Assembly (NCBI GenBank): GCA_047975325.1
Contig: JBKEDF010000020.1
Location: 1-16,850, forward strand
Reading direction: 5' to 3'
Length of the DNA: 16,850 bases
Source of the DNA: JBKEDF01 sp047975325
GTDB lineage: Bacteria > Pseudomonadota > Alphaproteobacteria > Rhodobacterales > Rhodobacteraceae
In this document: piece after piece, positions 6,816 to 14,402 of the stretch
How positions within the stretch are numbered: the stretch's first letter is position 1
Layout of the letters: each line of letters begins with the position of its first letter
Made by a program: the position numbers and the translations under genes
The notes under the pieces: model-generated
The model's database searches: none
Told to the model about the DNA's origin: nothing
What the model saw: only the letters and a program-made list of their open reading frames with translations

Positions 6816-8303
6816 ATGCTGCGGCTTGCCGTTGCTATTTGCCTGTTCTTGACTGCCCCTGCGACCGCGCAAGGGGAGCGCGTTGCCTTGGTGATCGGCA
6901 TTGCGAACTATCAAAACATCGAAACACTCGACAATACGGTCAATGATGCGCGGCTGATTGCAAGGACATTGGAAGACATCGGGTTCAATGTCACGCTTTC
7001 GGTTGATGCCAGCTATGCCAATCTGACACGTGAAATGGAAAGCTTTGCCTTTCAGGCGGAAACCGCGGAACTGGCACTGATCTATTATGCGGGCCATGGC
7101 GTTGAGGTGCAGGGGGAAAATTACCTCATCCCTGCGGATGCCGATGTGCGTTCCAATCGCGATTTGCCGCGTCAGTCGGTCTCACTCGATGATATGCTGC
7201 AAACGGTGGACAGGGCCCGTACAATGCGGATCGTCATTCTTGACAGTTGCCGCAACAATCCCTTTGGCGACGCCCTTGGAAGCGGATCCCAATCCACGGC
7301 GGATACGGGGCAGGGTCTGCGCAGTGGCGAACAGGGCGGGCTGGCCCCGCCATCCCCCGATCGCGGTACGATGGTGGCCTTTGCCGCGAAGGATGGGCAG
7401 GTCGCGCTGGATGGCAATGGCGATAACAGCCCCTTTGCAATTGCGCTTGCGGATCGGATGAACGTGCCCGGGCTGGAAATCAGCCTGATGTTCCGTCAGG
7501 TGCGCGACAAGGTTCTGGATGAGACCGGCAACCTGCAGGAACCCCATACCTATGGTTCCCTGTCAGGATCGCCCTTTTACCTGGCCGGTCCCGGAGATGG
7601 CGATGATGTGGGCCAGACGGAGGACCGGCGCGTGGCCTGGTCCGGGATCCGGCCCGATCAGGAAAAGCAGCTTGTCGCACTGGCCGATCTGGGGGATACG
7701 CGGTCAATGGTCGGCCTGGCCTATATGCGGCTCAACCCCGAAGAGGAACGTTTCGATCCAGAAGAGGCGGTTTCCCTCCTGACCCGTGCCTCCGAGGCCG
7801 GATCGCCCGAAGCCCAGTTTGAACTTGCCAAGCTTTATGAACGTGGCCTCGGGGTGGAACCGGACCCCGCGCGGGCGCTTGCACTTTACCAGGCCGCCGC
7901 CGATCAGGATTTTGCTGATGCGATCAATGATCTCGGCTTCCTGCACTATCAGGGGGAACTGGGCCTGACCCCCGATCCGCAGGCGGCGCTACAGCTTTTC
8001 GAACGTGCAGCCGACCTGCGCCACCCGCAAGCATTGTTCAATTTCTCGGCGCTGATTGATGATGGGTTGATCGAAGGCAAAGGTCCGGCGGATGTGGCAG
8101 GTTATCTTTACGAGGCATTGCGCGCGGGGGCACGGGATGTCCTGGATATCCTGGTGGAGAAGCCGAACATGTTCACCCTCGAATCCCGCCGCGCCCTGCA
8201 AGGCAAGCTGGCCGATAACGGATTTTATGAAGGTGCGATCGATGGAAGCTTCGGTGCCGGAACACAACGGGCCATAAAGCTTGCTTTTGGGTTACAGGTT
8301 TGA
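6816..8303 (+). CDS. Secreted caspase-family (C14) protease with Sel1 repeats and peptidoglycan-binding-like C-terminus
   Basis: Predicted 495-residue exported protein. A signal peptide (about 1-18, ending TAPATA) precedes a caspase-like p20 domain (about 20-257). The catalytic dyad is present: His94 in IYYAGHGVE and Cys145 in ILDSCRNNPF. Family features such as VIGIANY, LIPADA and NSPFAIAL are also seen. Sel1-type tetratricopeptide-like repeats follow at about 285-440 (for example PEAQFELAKLYERGLGV and PDPARALALYQAAAD). The last 40 residues (about 456-495) resemble a peptidoglycan-binding repeat (LADNGFYEGAIDGSFG, then TQRAIKLAFG). ATG 6816 is chosen over TTG 6801 because GAGGGAGA sits correctly upstream and the signal peptide starts there. 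It is followed 44 bp later by a secreted unknown gene on the same strand. Bacterial caspase-like proteins cut after basic residues in several defence and development systems; the substrate here is unknown. Confidence 0.88.
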   Translation: MLRLAVAICLFLTAPATAQGERVALVIGIANYQNIETLDNTVNDARLIARTLEDIGFNVTLSVDASYANLTREMESFAFQAETAELALIYYAGHGVEVQGENYLIPADADVRSNRDLPRQSVSLDDMLQTVDRARTMRIVILDSCRNNPFGDALGSGSQSTADTGQGLRSGEQGGLAPPSPDRGTMVAFAAKDGQVALDGNGDNSPFAIALADRMNVPGLEISLMFRQVRDKVLDETGNLQEPHTYGSLSGSPFYLAGPGDGDDVGQTEDRRVAWSGIRPDQEKQLVALADLGDTRSMVGLAYMRLNPEEERFDPEEAVSLLTRASEAGSPEAQFELAKLYERGLGVEPDPARALALYQAAADQDFADAINDLGFLHYQGELGLTPDPQAALQLFERAADLRHPQALFNFSALIDDGLIEGKGPADVAGYLYEALRAGARDVLDILVEKPNMFTLESRRALQGKLADNGFYEGAIDGSFGAGTQRAIKLAFGLQV

Positions 8304-8347
8304 GCTAATGGTGATTTTAACAACCTTAATCAGAAGGGAGTTTTGGA

Positions 8348-9058
8348 ATGACTGATTTTAGATCTCTGAAAATTATTGGCATGGCGACCAGCCTCGCACT
8401 GACAATGAGTGCGCAACCGGGCCTGAGCGCGCCGGAAGATACTGTCCTTTGGCCCCCGATGACCGGTGGGCCGGAAGAACCCGGACTGCGACCCTATCCG
8501 CTGGGGGAAGAACCTGAATCACTCGGTACCGATGACGGTTCAGTTACCCCGGGCCCCGATGATTTTGATTATGAATCCTCCGATGAGGATGATCGTTTCC
8601 TCACGCCAAGAACAACCGATCTGGTCGTTTCCGACATGCTGGTCGGTTCGGAAGCCTGCAGCCTCTATGACCGGTATAAGCGGGTCGATTGCCTGCGCGA
8701 TGAATTGCAGCGGATCGCGCAGGGCATGCCACGAACCGGCGATTATGCCGAAATGCGCCAGGCGCTGGAACAGGCTGCGGCAAAGCTGGATACGATTGTC
8801 AGGGCCAATATCGACCAAACGGTTCCAGCCCGCCGCTATAGGGCGCCAACCACCAAGGGGCCACGGGTTTCGCGCACACCAATTCGGGCCATTGCCCCAC
8901 GAAATCTGAACCGGGCCAATGCGCAAGCCGCCGCCGTCCTTGATGAGCTTTCAACAACCCTGCTGCGTTCGGCTTCCTCCTCGACACGCAAGCAGGTGCA
9001 TTTCGAACGTGCCGCACAGGCAGTGGATAGCATGAAAGTGCTGCTGCGTTCGGCCTGA
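8348..9058 (+). CDS. Secreted protein of unknown function next to the caspase-like gene
   Basis: I do not recognise this 236-residue protein. It has a signal peptide (hydrophobic about 8-22, likely cleaved after GLSA at residue 28), and then an acidic, Pro/Gly-rich, probably disordered stretch to about residue 83 (clusters such as DDFDYESSDEDD). A more ordered part with two Cys ten residues apart (C104, C115) and helices follows (about 98-155), then a basic linker (about 160-188) and a final helical segment. The paired Cys could form a disulphide in the periplasm. The ribosome site AAGGGAG before ATG 8348 is good, and the 44-bp gap after the caspase-like gene implies co-transcription. The basic linker contains several Arg and Lys sites of the sort caspase-like proteases cut, so it might be a substrate or partner; this is speculation. 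Confidence 0.75.
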   Translation: MTDFRSLKIIGMATSLALTMSAQPGLSAPEDTVLWPPMTGGPEEPGLRPYPLGEEPESLGTDDGSVTPGPDDFDYESSDEDDRFLTPRTTDLVVSDMLVGSEACSLYDRYKRVDCLRDELQRIAQGMPRTGDYAEMRQALEQAAAKLDTIVRANIDQTVPARRYRAPTTKGPRVSRTPIRAIAPRNLNRANAQAAAVLDELSTTLLRSASSSTRKQVHFERAAQAVDSMKVLLRSA

Positions 9059-9096
9059 ACGGAGTTTTCCCACGGCCATTGGCAGTTCCAGGCATT

Positions 9097-9948
9097 TTAC
9101 CACGCCGCCCTTCGCGGCGTGGCTTGCTGCTGTGCATGTTCGGCCTCCTTTTGCCGGATCAGCGTTGTCATGACTTCCGCCATGACAAAAGCAGCGATCA
9201 CGGCGGGGCGCTTGTCATGGCTGCCACTTGCCCCGATGGGGCAGATCAGCCGTTCAGCCGACAGACCCTCGCAATGTTTCCGGGCCCAGTTCTGAAACCG
9301 TGCCCGTTTGGTGGCAGAGCCGATCATGCCAACATAACAGGCGTCGCCCCGATCCAGCGCAGCAGCGGCCAGCAGGAAATCCAGGGCATGATCATGGGTC
9401 AGCACGACAAAGGCGCTACCGGGTGATGCATTGGCGATATCGGCTTCGGGAATGGCGCTGATGCGTTTTTCGACGGTTGCGCCGCTCATCTGCAATTCAT
9501 CCGACCGCTGATCGATGAGGATCGCACGCACCGGCAAATGTTGAAACAGCTCGGCAAGCGCACGGCCGACATGGCCCGCACCAAAGATATAAACCGTCGG
9601 AAGCGCATTCTCGGCATCTTGGGCGGCCAGGAATGCGGCGGATTTGTCTTTCCCGTTCATTCGTTTCATGTCGATGGTTATGCGACCACCACAGCACTGG
9701 CCGATTTCGGGGCCCAGGGGCATGTCGATCTGATGCGCAACATCATTACCCAGCAACATGGCGCGCGCTGTTTCGATGGCGCGATATTCCATCTGACCAC
9801 CGCCGATCGTGCCGTACAGGCCTTGTTCGCGCACAAACATGGTCGCGCCCACTTCGCGTGGGGATGACCCGTGCACCTTGCTGATCCGCAACCGGACCAC
9901 CGCACCGGGACGGTTCAGGAACTCGGTTAATGTCGTGCTGCGCAACAT
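9097..9948 (-). CDS. xdhC: Xanthine dehydrogenase accessory protein XdhC
   Basis: Predicted 283-residue chaperone that binds molybdenum cofactor, supports its sulfuration and inserts it into the XdhB subunit. Recognisable features are the N-terminal XdhC/CoxI signature (VHGSSPREVGATMFV, about 25-39), GTIGGGQMEYRAIE, the Cys pair in GQCCGGRI (C85, C86), and a Rossmann dinucleotide-like motif VYIFGAGHVGRALAELF (about 119-135). Another conserved stretch is YVGMIGSATKRARF. Two starts are possible: GTG 9960, overlapping xdhB by 8 bp, or ATG 9948, preceded by GGGTGG at good spacing; I prefer ATG. Either way it is translationally close to xdhB and belongs to the xdhABC operon. Its last codons encode a strong hairpin near the convergent gene end. 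Confidence 0.93.
   Translation of the reverse strand: MLRSTTLTEFLNRPGAVVRLRISKVHGSSPREVGATMFVREQGLYGTIGGGQMEYRAIETARAMLLGNDVAHQIDMPLGPEIGQCCGGRITIDMKRMNGKDKSAAFLAAQDAENALPTVYIFGAGHVGRALAELFQHLPVRAILIDQRSDELQMSGATVEKRISAIPEADIANASPGSAFVVLTHDHALDFLLAAAALDRGDACYVGMIGSATKRARFQNWARKHCEGLSAERLICPIGASGSHDKRPAVIAAFVMAEVMTTLIRQKEAEHAQQQATPRRAAW
9100..9122. terminator. Strong hairpin at the convergent ends of the unknown secreted gene and xdhC
   Basis: CCACGCCGC-CCTTC-GCGGCGTGG is a perfect 9-bp GC-rich stem with a 5-base loop. It overlaps the final codons of xdhC and lies 41 bp past the stop of the plus-strand gene at 9058. Neither side has a clear downstream T run (minus strand continues TAAAATGCC), so it is not a textbook intrinsic terminator. 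It is well placed to block read-through or protect 3' ends for both operons. Confidence 0.45.
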
Positions 9949-9952
9949 GGCC

Positions 9953-12268
9953 CTATCCACCCGTTTGCAAATGCCGGATTGCCATTAGGATGCGCTCGGG
10001 CGTGGCGGGCGCGTCAAGGCGCGGACAGATGTGGTAACCGGCCGTGCTGGCCACCGCCATCGACAGCGCCTCCAGGACGGAAATGCCCAGAATGAAAGGG
10101 GGTTCACCCACGGCCTTGGATCGCTTGATTGTCATTTCGCGGTTTTCCGACCAATCTGCCAGGGACACGTTGAAAATGCGCGGCCTGTCACTGGCCAGCG
10201 GGATCTTGTAGGTTGACGGCGCATGCGTGCGCAGCCGGCCCTTGTCATCCCACCACAGTTCTTCCGTGGTCAGCCAGCCCATGCCCTGAATGAAAGCGCC
10301 CTCAACCTGGCCCCTGTCAATGGCCGGGTTCAGGGAGCGGCCCACATCATGCAGGATATCGGTTCGTTCAACCATGTATTCGCCGGTCAGGGTATCAATC
10401 GAAACTTCGGAACAGGCCGCACCATAGGCAAAGTAGTAAAAGGGGCGGCCCTTTCCGGCGCCGCGGTCCCAATTGATATTCGGTGTCTTGTAGAACCCCG
10501 CCGCCGACAGGTGGATGCGCGCCATATAGGCCTGTTTGATGAAATCGGGAAATGGGACCAGTTCGTCACCGATCTGCACCATGTTCGGGCGGAAACGGAT
10601 ATTCGACGGATCCGTTTGCCAGTGTTGGGCGGCAAAGGCAATCAGGCGGGCCTTGATCTGTTCGGCGGCATCCAGGGCCGCCATCCCGTTCAGATCCGAT
10701 CCGCTTGACGCCGCCGTGGCTGAGGTATTGGGTACTTTCTCGGTCGTGGTTCTGGTTATCTTGATATGGCCAAAGTCGACCTGGAAAGCATCGGCAACCA
10801 CCTGCGCGACCTTGGTATGCAGGCCTTGCCCCATTTCGGTGCCGCCATGGTTTACCGCGATCGAGCCATCACTATAGATATGGATCAATGACCCGGCCTG
10901 ATTGAAATGGGTTGCGGTGAAGGAGATGCCGAACTTGACCGGCGTCAGTGCGATGCCGCGGCGGATGATCCCGCCCTTGCCGTTATGTTCCAGTATGGCC
11001 TGGCGGCGTTTCTGGTAATCGGCGGCGTTTTCCAGCTGGTCAACGATACGACCGATGATATTGTCCTCAACCCGCTGGTGATAGGGTGTCAGATCACGGC
11101 CTAGGCCGCCATAGAAATTGGCCTTGCGGATCTCCAGCGTATCCTTGCCAAGGGCATAGGCGATTTCCTCGATCATCCGTTCGGCACCGATGGCACCTTG
11201 TGGGCCGCCAAAGCCGCGAAAAGCGGTATTCGATACGGTATTGGTCTTTTGCGGGCAGGATGTCAGCCGCACATGGGGATAGAAATAGGCATTATCCGCA
11301 TGGAACAGCGCACGATCAGTCACCGGTCCGGACAGATCCGAGGAATAGCCGCAGCGTGCGGTGAAATGAGCCTCGACCGCATGAATATATCCCCCATCGT
11401 CAAAGGCTATGTCGTAATCGATGACAAAATCATGTCGCTTACCGGTTGCCGTCATGTCCTGGTCACGATCAGGCCGGATCTTGACCGGGAGGTTCAGCTT
11501 CTTTGCCGCCATTGCCGCGACGGCAGCAAAGATATTCATCTGGCTTTCCTTGCCACCGAATCCTCCGCCCATGCGCCGGACATTGACGATAACGGCATTC
11601 GACGGCACGCCCAGAACATGGGCCACCATATGTTGCGCTTCGCTGGGATGCTGGGTCGAACAATGAATTGTGACATCGTCATCTTCCCCAGGCACGGCAA
11701 GGGCAATCTGACCCTCCAGATACATGTGGTCCTGGCCACCGACCGTCATGCGCCCCCGAAGGCGATGTGCCGCATCTTGGCGGCCACGGGCAATGTCGCC
11801 GCGTTCCAGTTTCAGAGGTTCGGTGACCATGGGCATCCCGGCCGTCTTTGCCGAAACCGGGTCGGTTGCATGGGGCAGCGGATCATAGGTCACATCGGCA
11901 AGTTCCGCCGCACGACGGGCGGCATCGCGAGTCCGTGCAACCACGGCAAAGATCGGCTGGCCGTGATATTCGACCTTGCCGGTCGGAAAGACAGGTTCAT
12001 CATGGCGCCCCGTGGGGCTGATATCATTGACGCCCGGAATATCATCTGCCGTCAGCACGGCGACCACATCCGGGGCTGCGCGCACGCGGGTCAGATCCAT
12101 CGCAAGGATATGCCCATGCGCCACCGTGGACACCCCGAGATAGGCATGCAGCGTGCCGCGCGGCTCGGCCAGGTCGTCGGTATATTCGGCACGACCGGTC
12201 ACATGTTTGATCGCGCTGTCGTGCCGAAGATCGTGATGCACCGCGCCGACAATTTGCTGTTCACTCAT
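9953..12268 (-). CDS. xdhB: Xanthine dehydrogenase, molybdopterin-binding subunit
   Basis: Predicted 771-residue catalytic subunit that hydroxylates hypoxanthine and xanthine to urate at the molybdenum centre. Residues that mark true xanthine oxidoreductases are all visible: Gln in STQHPSEAQ (Q206), Glu in GGGFGGKE (E241), Arg in DRALFHADN (R319), Phe in AFRGFGGPQ (F353), and the essential Glu in KAVGEPPFILG (E722). Long stretches such as KFGISFTATHFNQAGSLIH and NHGGTEMGQGLHTKV are close to animal and Rhodobacter enzymes. These make xanthine dehydrogenase much more likely than a general aldehyde oxidase or CO dehydrogenase large chain. ATG 12268 has AAGGGG seven bases upstream, 15 bp after the xdhA stop. 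The length matches R. capsulatus XdhB (about 777). The cofactor chaperone XdhC follows directly. Confidence 0.97.
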   Translation of the reverse strand: MSEQQIVGAVHHDLRHDSAIKHVTGRAEYTDDLAEPRGTLHAYLGVSTVAHGHILAMDLTRVRAAPDVVAVLTADDIPGVNDISPTGRHDEPVFPTGKVEYHGQPIFAVVARTRDAARRAAELADVTYDPLPHATDPVSAKTAGMPMVTEPLKLERGDIARGRQDAAHRLRGRMTVGGQDHMYLEGQIALAVPGEDDDVTIHCSTQHPSEAQHMVAHVLGVPSNAVIVNVRRMGGGFGGKESQMNIFAAVAAMAAKKLNLPVKIRPDRDQDMTATGKRHDFVIDYDIAFDDGGYIHAVEAHFTARCGYSSDLSGPVTDRALFHADNAYFYPHVRLTSCPQKTNTVSNTAFRGFGGPQGAIGAERMIEEIAYALGKDTLEIRKANFYGGLGRDLTPYHQRVEDNIIGRIVDQLENAADYQKRRQAILEHNGKGGIIRRGIALTPVKFGISFTATHFNQAGSLIHIYSDGSIAVNHGGTEMGQGLHTKVAQVVADAFQVDFGHIKITRTTTEKVPNTSATAASSGSDLNGMAALDAAEQIKARLIAFAAQHWQTDPSNIRFRPNMVQIGDELVPFPDFIKQAYMARIHLSAAGFYKTPNINWDRGAGKGRPFYYFAYGAACSEVSIDTLTGEYMVERTDILHDVGRSLNPAIDRGQVEGAFIQGMGWLTTEELWWDDKGRLRTHAPSTYKIPLASDRPRIFNVSLADWSENREMTIKRSKAVGEPPFILGISVLEALSMAVASTAGYHICPRLDAPATPERILMAIRHLQTGG

Positions 12269-12283
12269 GGCGTGGCCCCTTTT

Positions 12284-13747
12284 TCAGGCGGTCGCGAGGC
12301 GGACCGGCAGGCCCGCCCGATCATCATGTTCCAGAAAAAACCGGCGCATCAGGTTACCCGCCACCAGTAGCCGGTAATCCGCCGAGGCGCGCCAGTCACT
12401 AAGCGGTGTGAAATCCCTGCCAAGGGCCTCCGCAGCGGCTTCGAAGGCGGTCTCACCCCAGGGCCTGCCGATCAGCGCCGCTTCGGCCTGCCCTGCGCGC
12501 TTGGGCGTTGCGGCCATGCCACCAAAGACGATGCGCGCATCGCTGATCGTATCATTATCAACGGTCACACTGATCCCGGCCGCTACGGAAGAAATATCCT
12601 CGTCTCGCCGTTTTGAGATCTTGTAAGCCGCATCGATCTGGCCGGGGGTCGGGCGCGGGATACGGATACCGACCACGAAATCACCTGCTTCACGATCCTG
12701 CTTGCCATAGTCGATGAAGAAATCCTCCAGCGGGAGCGTCCGGCTGCCGCCCGCCTTTTGCAATGTGACCTCGGCGCGCAGGGCGATCAAGACGGGCGGG
12801 GTATCCCCGATGGGGGAACCGTTTGCGATATTGCCACCAATCGTGCCCATATTACGTACCTGCCAGCCCGCTATACGGTTCCAGTAGTCGCCCAGATGCG
12901 GAAAGGCCTCACGGATCATCGGTTCGGCCTCGCTATAGGTTACGGCTGCACCAAGCGTCAGCGTACTATCCGTCAGATCGATGCATTTCAGGTCATCCAG
13001 ATGGCCGATGAACACGACAGGAGAGATCGGACGCATGAATTTCGTGACCCACAGCCCGACATCCGTCGACCCCGCAACAATGGTCGCCTTGGGATATTCG
13101 CCCAGAACCTGCGCCAGATCGTCCAGATCGGCAGGCAGGATGGCACGGTCATCATCGGGGCCGGTTTCAATCCGGTCTGACACTCGAAGCGCCTTCAGCC
13201 TTGCCGTTACGTCCTCGCGTTCGCGGTTCAGGTGATCACTGACAGGCGCGCCATAATTGTTGATGGCCAATGCCGCCCTGATGATCGGTTCATATCCCGT
13301 ACAGCGGCACAGATTGCCCTGAAGCGCGGTTTCGACCTGCGCTACAGTGGGCATCGGGTTCCGCATCCACAGCGCGTAAAGCGACATGACAAACCCGGGC
13401 GTGCAAAAACCGCATTGACTGCCATGATGGTCAACCATGGCCTGTTGCACCGGATGCAGCCGTCCATCCGGGCCGGACAGATATTCGACGGTCACCACGT
13501 GACAGCCGTTCAACGAGGCGAGAAAGCGGATACAGGCATTCACCGTCTCATAGTGCAGGGCGCCGTCCTGCAGGCGCCCGACAAGCACGGTACAGGCCCC
13601 GCAGTCACCTTCGGCGCAGCCTTCCTTGGTGCCGGTCAGATTGCGTGCAATCCGCAGATAATCCAGCAGGGTCTGCGTGCCCGGTACGCTGTCCAGCGTG
13701 ACCTCGTCACCGTTCAGCAGAAAGCGAATTTGGCTATGATGTGGCAT
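12284..13747 (-). CDS. xdhA: Xanthine dehydrogenase, FeS/FAD subunit
   Basis: Predicted 487-residue electron-transfer subunit that passes electrons from the molybdenum site through two 2Fe-2S clusters to FAD and then NAD+. The first, plant-type cluster has Cys 44, 49, 52 and 72 (GCAEGDCGACTV). The second has Cys 112, 115, 147 and 149 (QCGFCTPGF and NLCRCTGYEP). The FAD-binding domain (about 195-375) shows AGSTD (225-229) and GTIGGNIANGSPIGD (301-315), followed by a C-terminal flavin-associated domain to the end. This fused FeS-FAD arrangement is the bacterial XdhA type (R. capsulatus about 460 residues). I chose ATG 13747, preceded by CGGGGTG; a GTG two codons upstream is a weaker option. It is the first gene of xdhABC and is divergent from the MarR-family gene across a 158-bp gap with two inverted repeats. 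Confidence 0.96.
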   Translation of the reverse strand: MPHHSQIRFLLNGDEVTLDSVPGTQTLLDYLRIARNLTGTKEGCAEGDCGACTVLVGRLQDGALHYETVNACIRFLASLNGCHVVTVEYLSGPDGRLHPVQQAMVDHHGSQCGFCTPGFVMSLYALWMRNPMPTVAQVETALQGNLCRCTGYEPIIRAALAINNYGAPVSDHLNREREDVTARLKALRVSDRIETGPDDDRAILPADLDDLAQVLGEYPKATIVAGSTDVGLWVTKFMRPISPVVFIGHLDDLKCIDLTDSTLTLGAAVTYSEAEPMIREAFPHLGDYWNRIAGWQVRNMGTIGGNIANGSPIGDTPPVLIALRAEVTLQKAGGSRTLPLEDFFIDYGKQDREAGDFVVGIRIPRPTPGQIDAAYKISKRRDEDISSVAAGISVTVDNDTISDARIVFGGMAATPKRAGQAEAALIGRPWGETAFEAAAEALGRDFTPLSDWRASADYRLLVAGNLMRRFFLEHDDRAGLPVRLATA

Positions 13748-13834
13748 CCACACCCCGATCGTGGCTCATCAGTCAATCCCATGAGATTACGCGGCCAGAT
13801 GGCATCGGCAAAGCCCTGCAAATAGAAAAATATT

Positions 13835-13851
13835 TTCAACATCATGTTGAA
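13835..13851. promoter_or_regulatory. Perfect inverted repeat between xdhA and marR, probable MarR-family operator
   Basis: TTCAACAT-C-ATGTTGAA has 8-bp perfect arms around one base, 17 bp in total. That is the size and symmetry, with TTGAA-type ends, usual for MarR dimers. It lies 88 bp from xdhA and 54 bp from marR. The right arm ends in TTGAAC on the plus strand and the left arm gives TTGAAA on the minus strand, so it could overlap -35 elements in both directions; I could not pair these with good -10 boxes. Confidence 0.6.
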
Positions 13852-13853
13852 CC

Positions 13854-13871
13854 GCCCCAGCCTGCTGGGGC
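13854..13871. repeat. Second, GC-rich inverted repeat next to the operator
   Basis: GCCCCAGC-CT-GCTGGGGC has 8-bp perfect arms (7 bp with a 4-base loop if folded as RNA). It begins two bases after the previous palindrome and ends 34 bp before the marR start. It could be a second binding site, or a leader hairpin in the marR transcript. Confidence 0.45.
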
Positions 13872-13905
13872 AATAAGCCAGAGTAGGATATTTTCGGGTG
13901 GCGTA

Positions 13906-14340
13906 ATGGCAAGTCCAGGCAAGGGTGAGGAATACCAGCTGGATGAACAGGTCGGTTTCTTGCTTCGCAAGGCCTATCAACGCCATATCGCCATTTGCAG
14001 CCGGTATAACGCAGGCGGGTTGACGCCAGTGCAATTCTCAACACTTTACCGGCTGGCAACCGAAGAGGGATCGATTTCACAGAATGCGCTTGGCCGCTTG
14101 GTTGCCATGGATGCCGCCACGACAAAGGGGGTCGTTACCCGGCTGAAGGAACGCGGCCTGATCCAGACCAGGCAAGATCATGAGGACAAGCGCCGTTACA
14201 GCCTCTCGACCACCAAGGAAGGTCGGCAGGTTCTGGCTGACACATTACCGGAAATGCAGAAGATTACCCGGGAAACCCTGTCCCCCCTGTCTGCCGCCGA
14301 ACAGGAAACCTTGTTGCGGCTGTTGCGCAAGCTGTGCTGA
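13906..14340 (+). CDS. MarR-family transcriptional regulator
   Basis: Predicted 144-residue winged-helix dimer. The pattern is typical: an N-terminal dimerisation helix (about 10-33), LTPVQFSTLYRLA (39-51), and a helix-turn-helix with ISQNALGRLVAMDAATTKGVVTRLKERGLI (about 57-86). A wing carries the D..D.R signature (DHEDKRRYSLSTTKEG, 91-106), and a C-terminal helix ends at RKLC. I chose ATG 13906; the frame runs open to a GTG at 13741 that would overlap xdhA and lie across the operator-like repeats, which is unlikely. The ribosome site is weak (GGGTGG close to the ATG). Being divergent from xdhABC and next to a 17-bp palindrome, it most likely controls itself and xanthine dehydrogenase. MarR proteins often respond to small aromatic or purine-like ligands such as urate or salicylate; the ligand here is not known. 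Confidence 0.92.
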   Translation: MASPGKGEEYQLDEQVGFLLRKAYQRHIAICSRYNAGGLTPVQFSTLYRLATEEGSISQNALGRLVAMDAATTKGVVTRLKERGLIQTRQDHEDKRRYSLSTTKEGRQVLADTLPEMQKITRETLSPLSAAEQETLLRLLRKLC

Positions 14341-14402
14341 GGGCAAGATTGATTGTCATGGAAATCCCGGCTTTGGCGTAACCACTGCTAATTCCCATCC
14401 GA

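Noticed and set aside
11198..12370. Long open frame on the plus strand (390 codons) inside xdhB/xdhA
   Set aside because: Antisense shadow of strongly conserved xanthine dehydrogenase coding sequence; the product shows Cys/His/Arg-rich shadow composition.
13741..13905. GTG-initiated extension of the MarR regulator
   Set aside because: It would overlap the xdhA start and translate across the operator-like palindromes; the MarR fold begins after ATG 13906.
14341..14402. Terminator between marR and the NagA-like gene
   Set aside because: No stable hairpin or T run could be found in these 62 bp.
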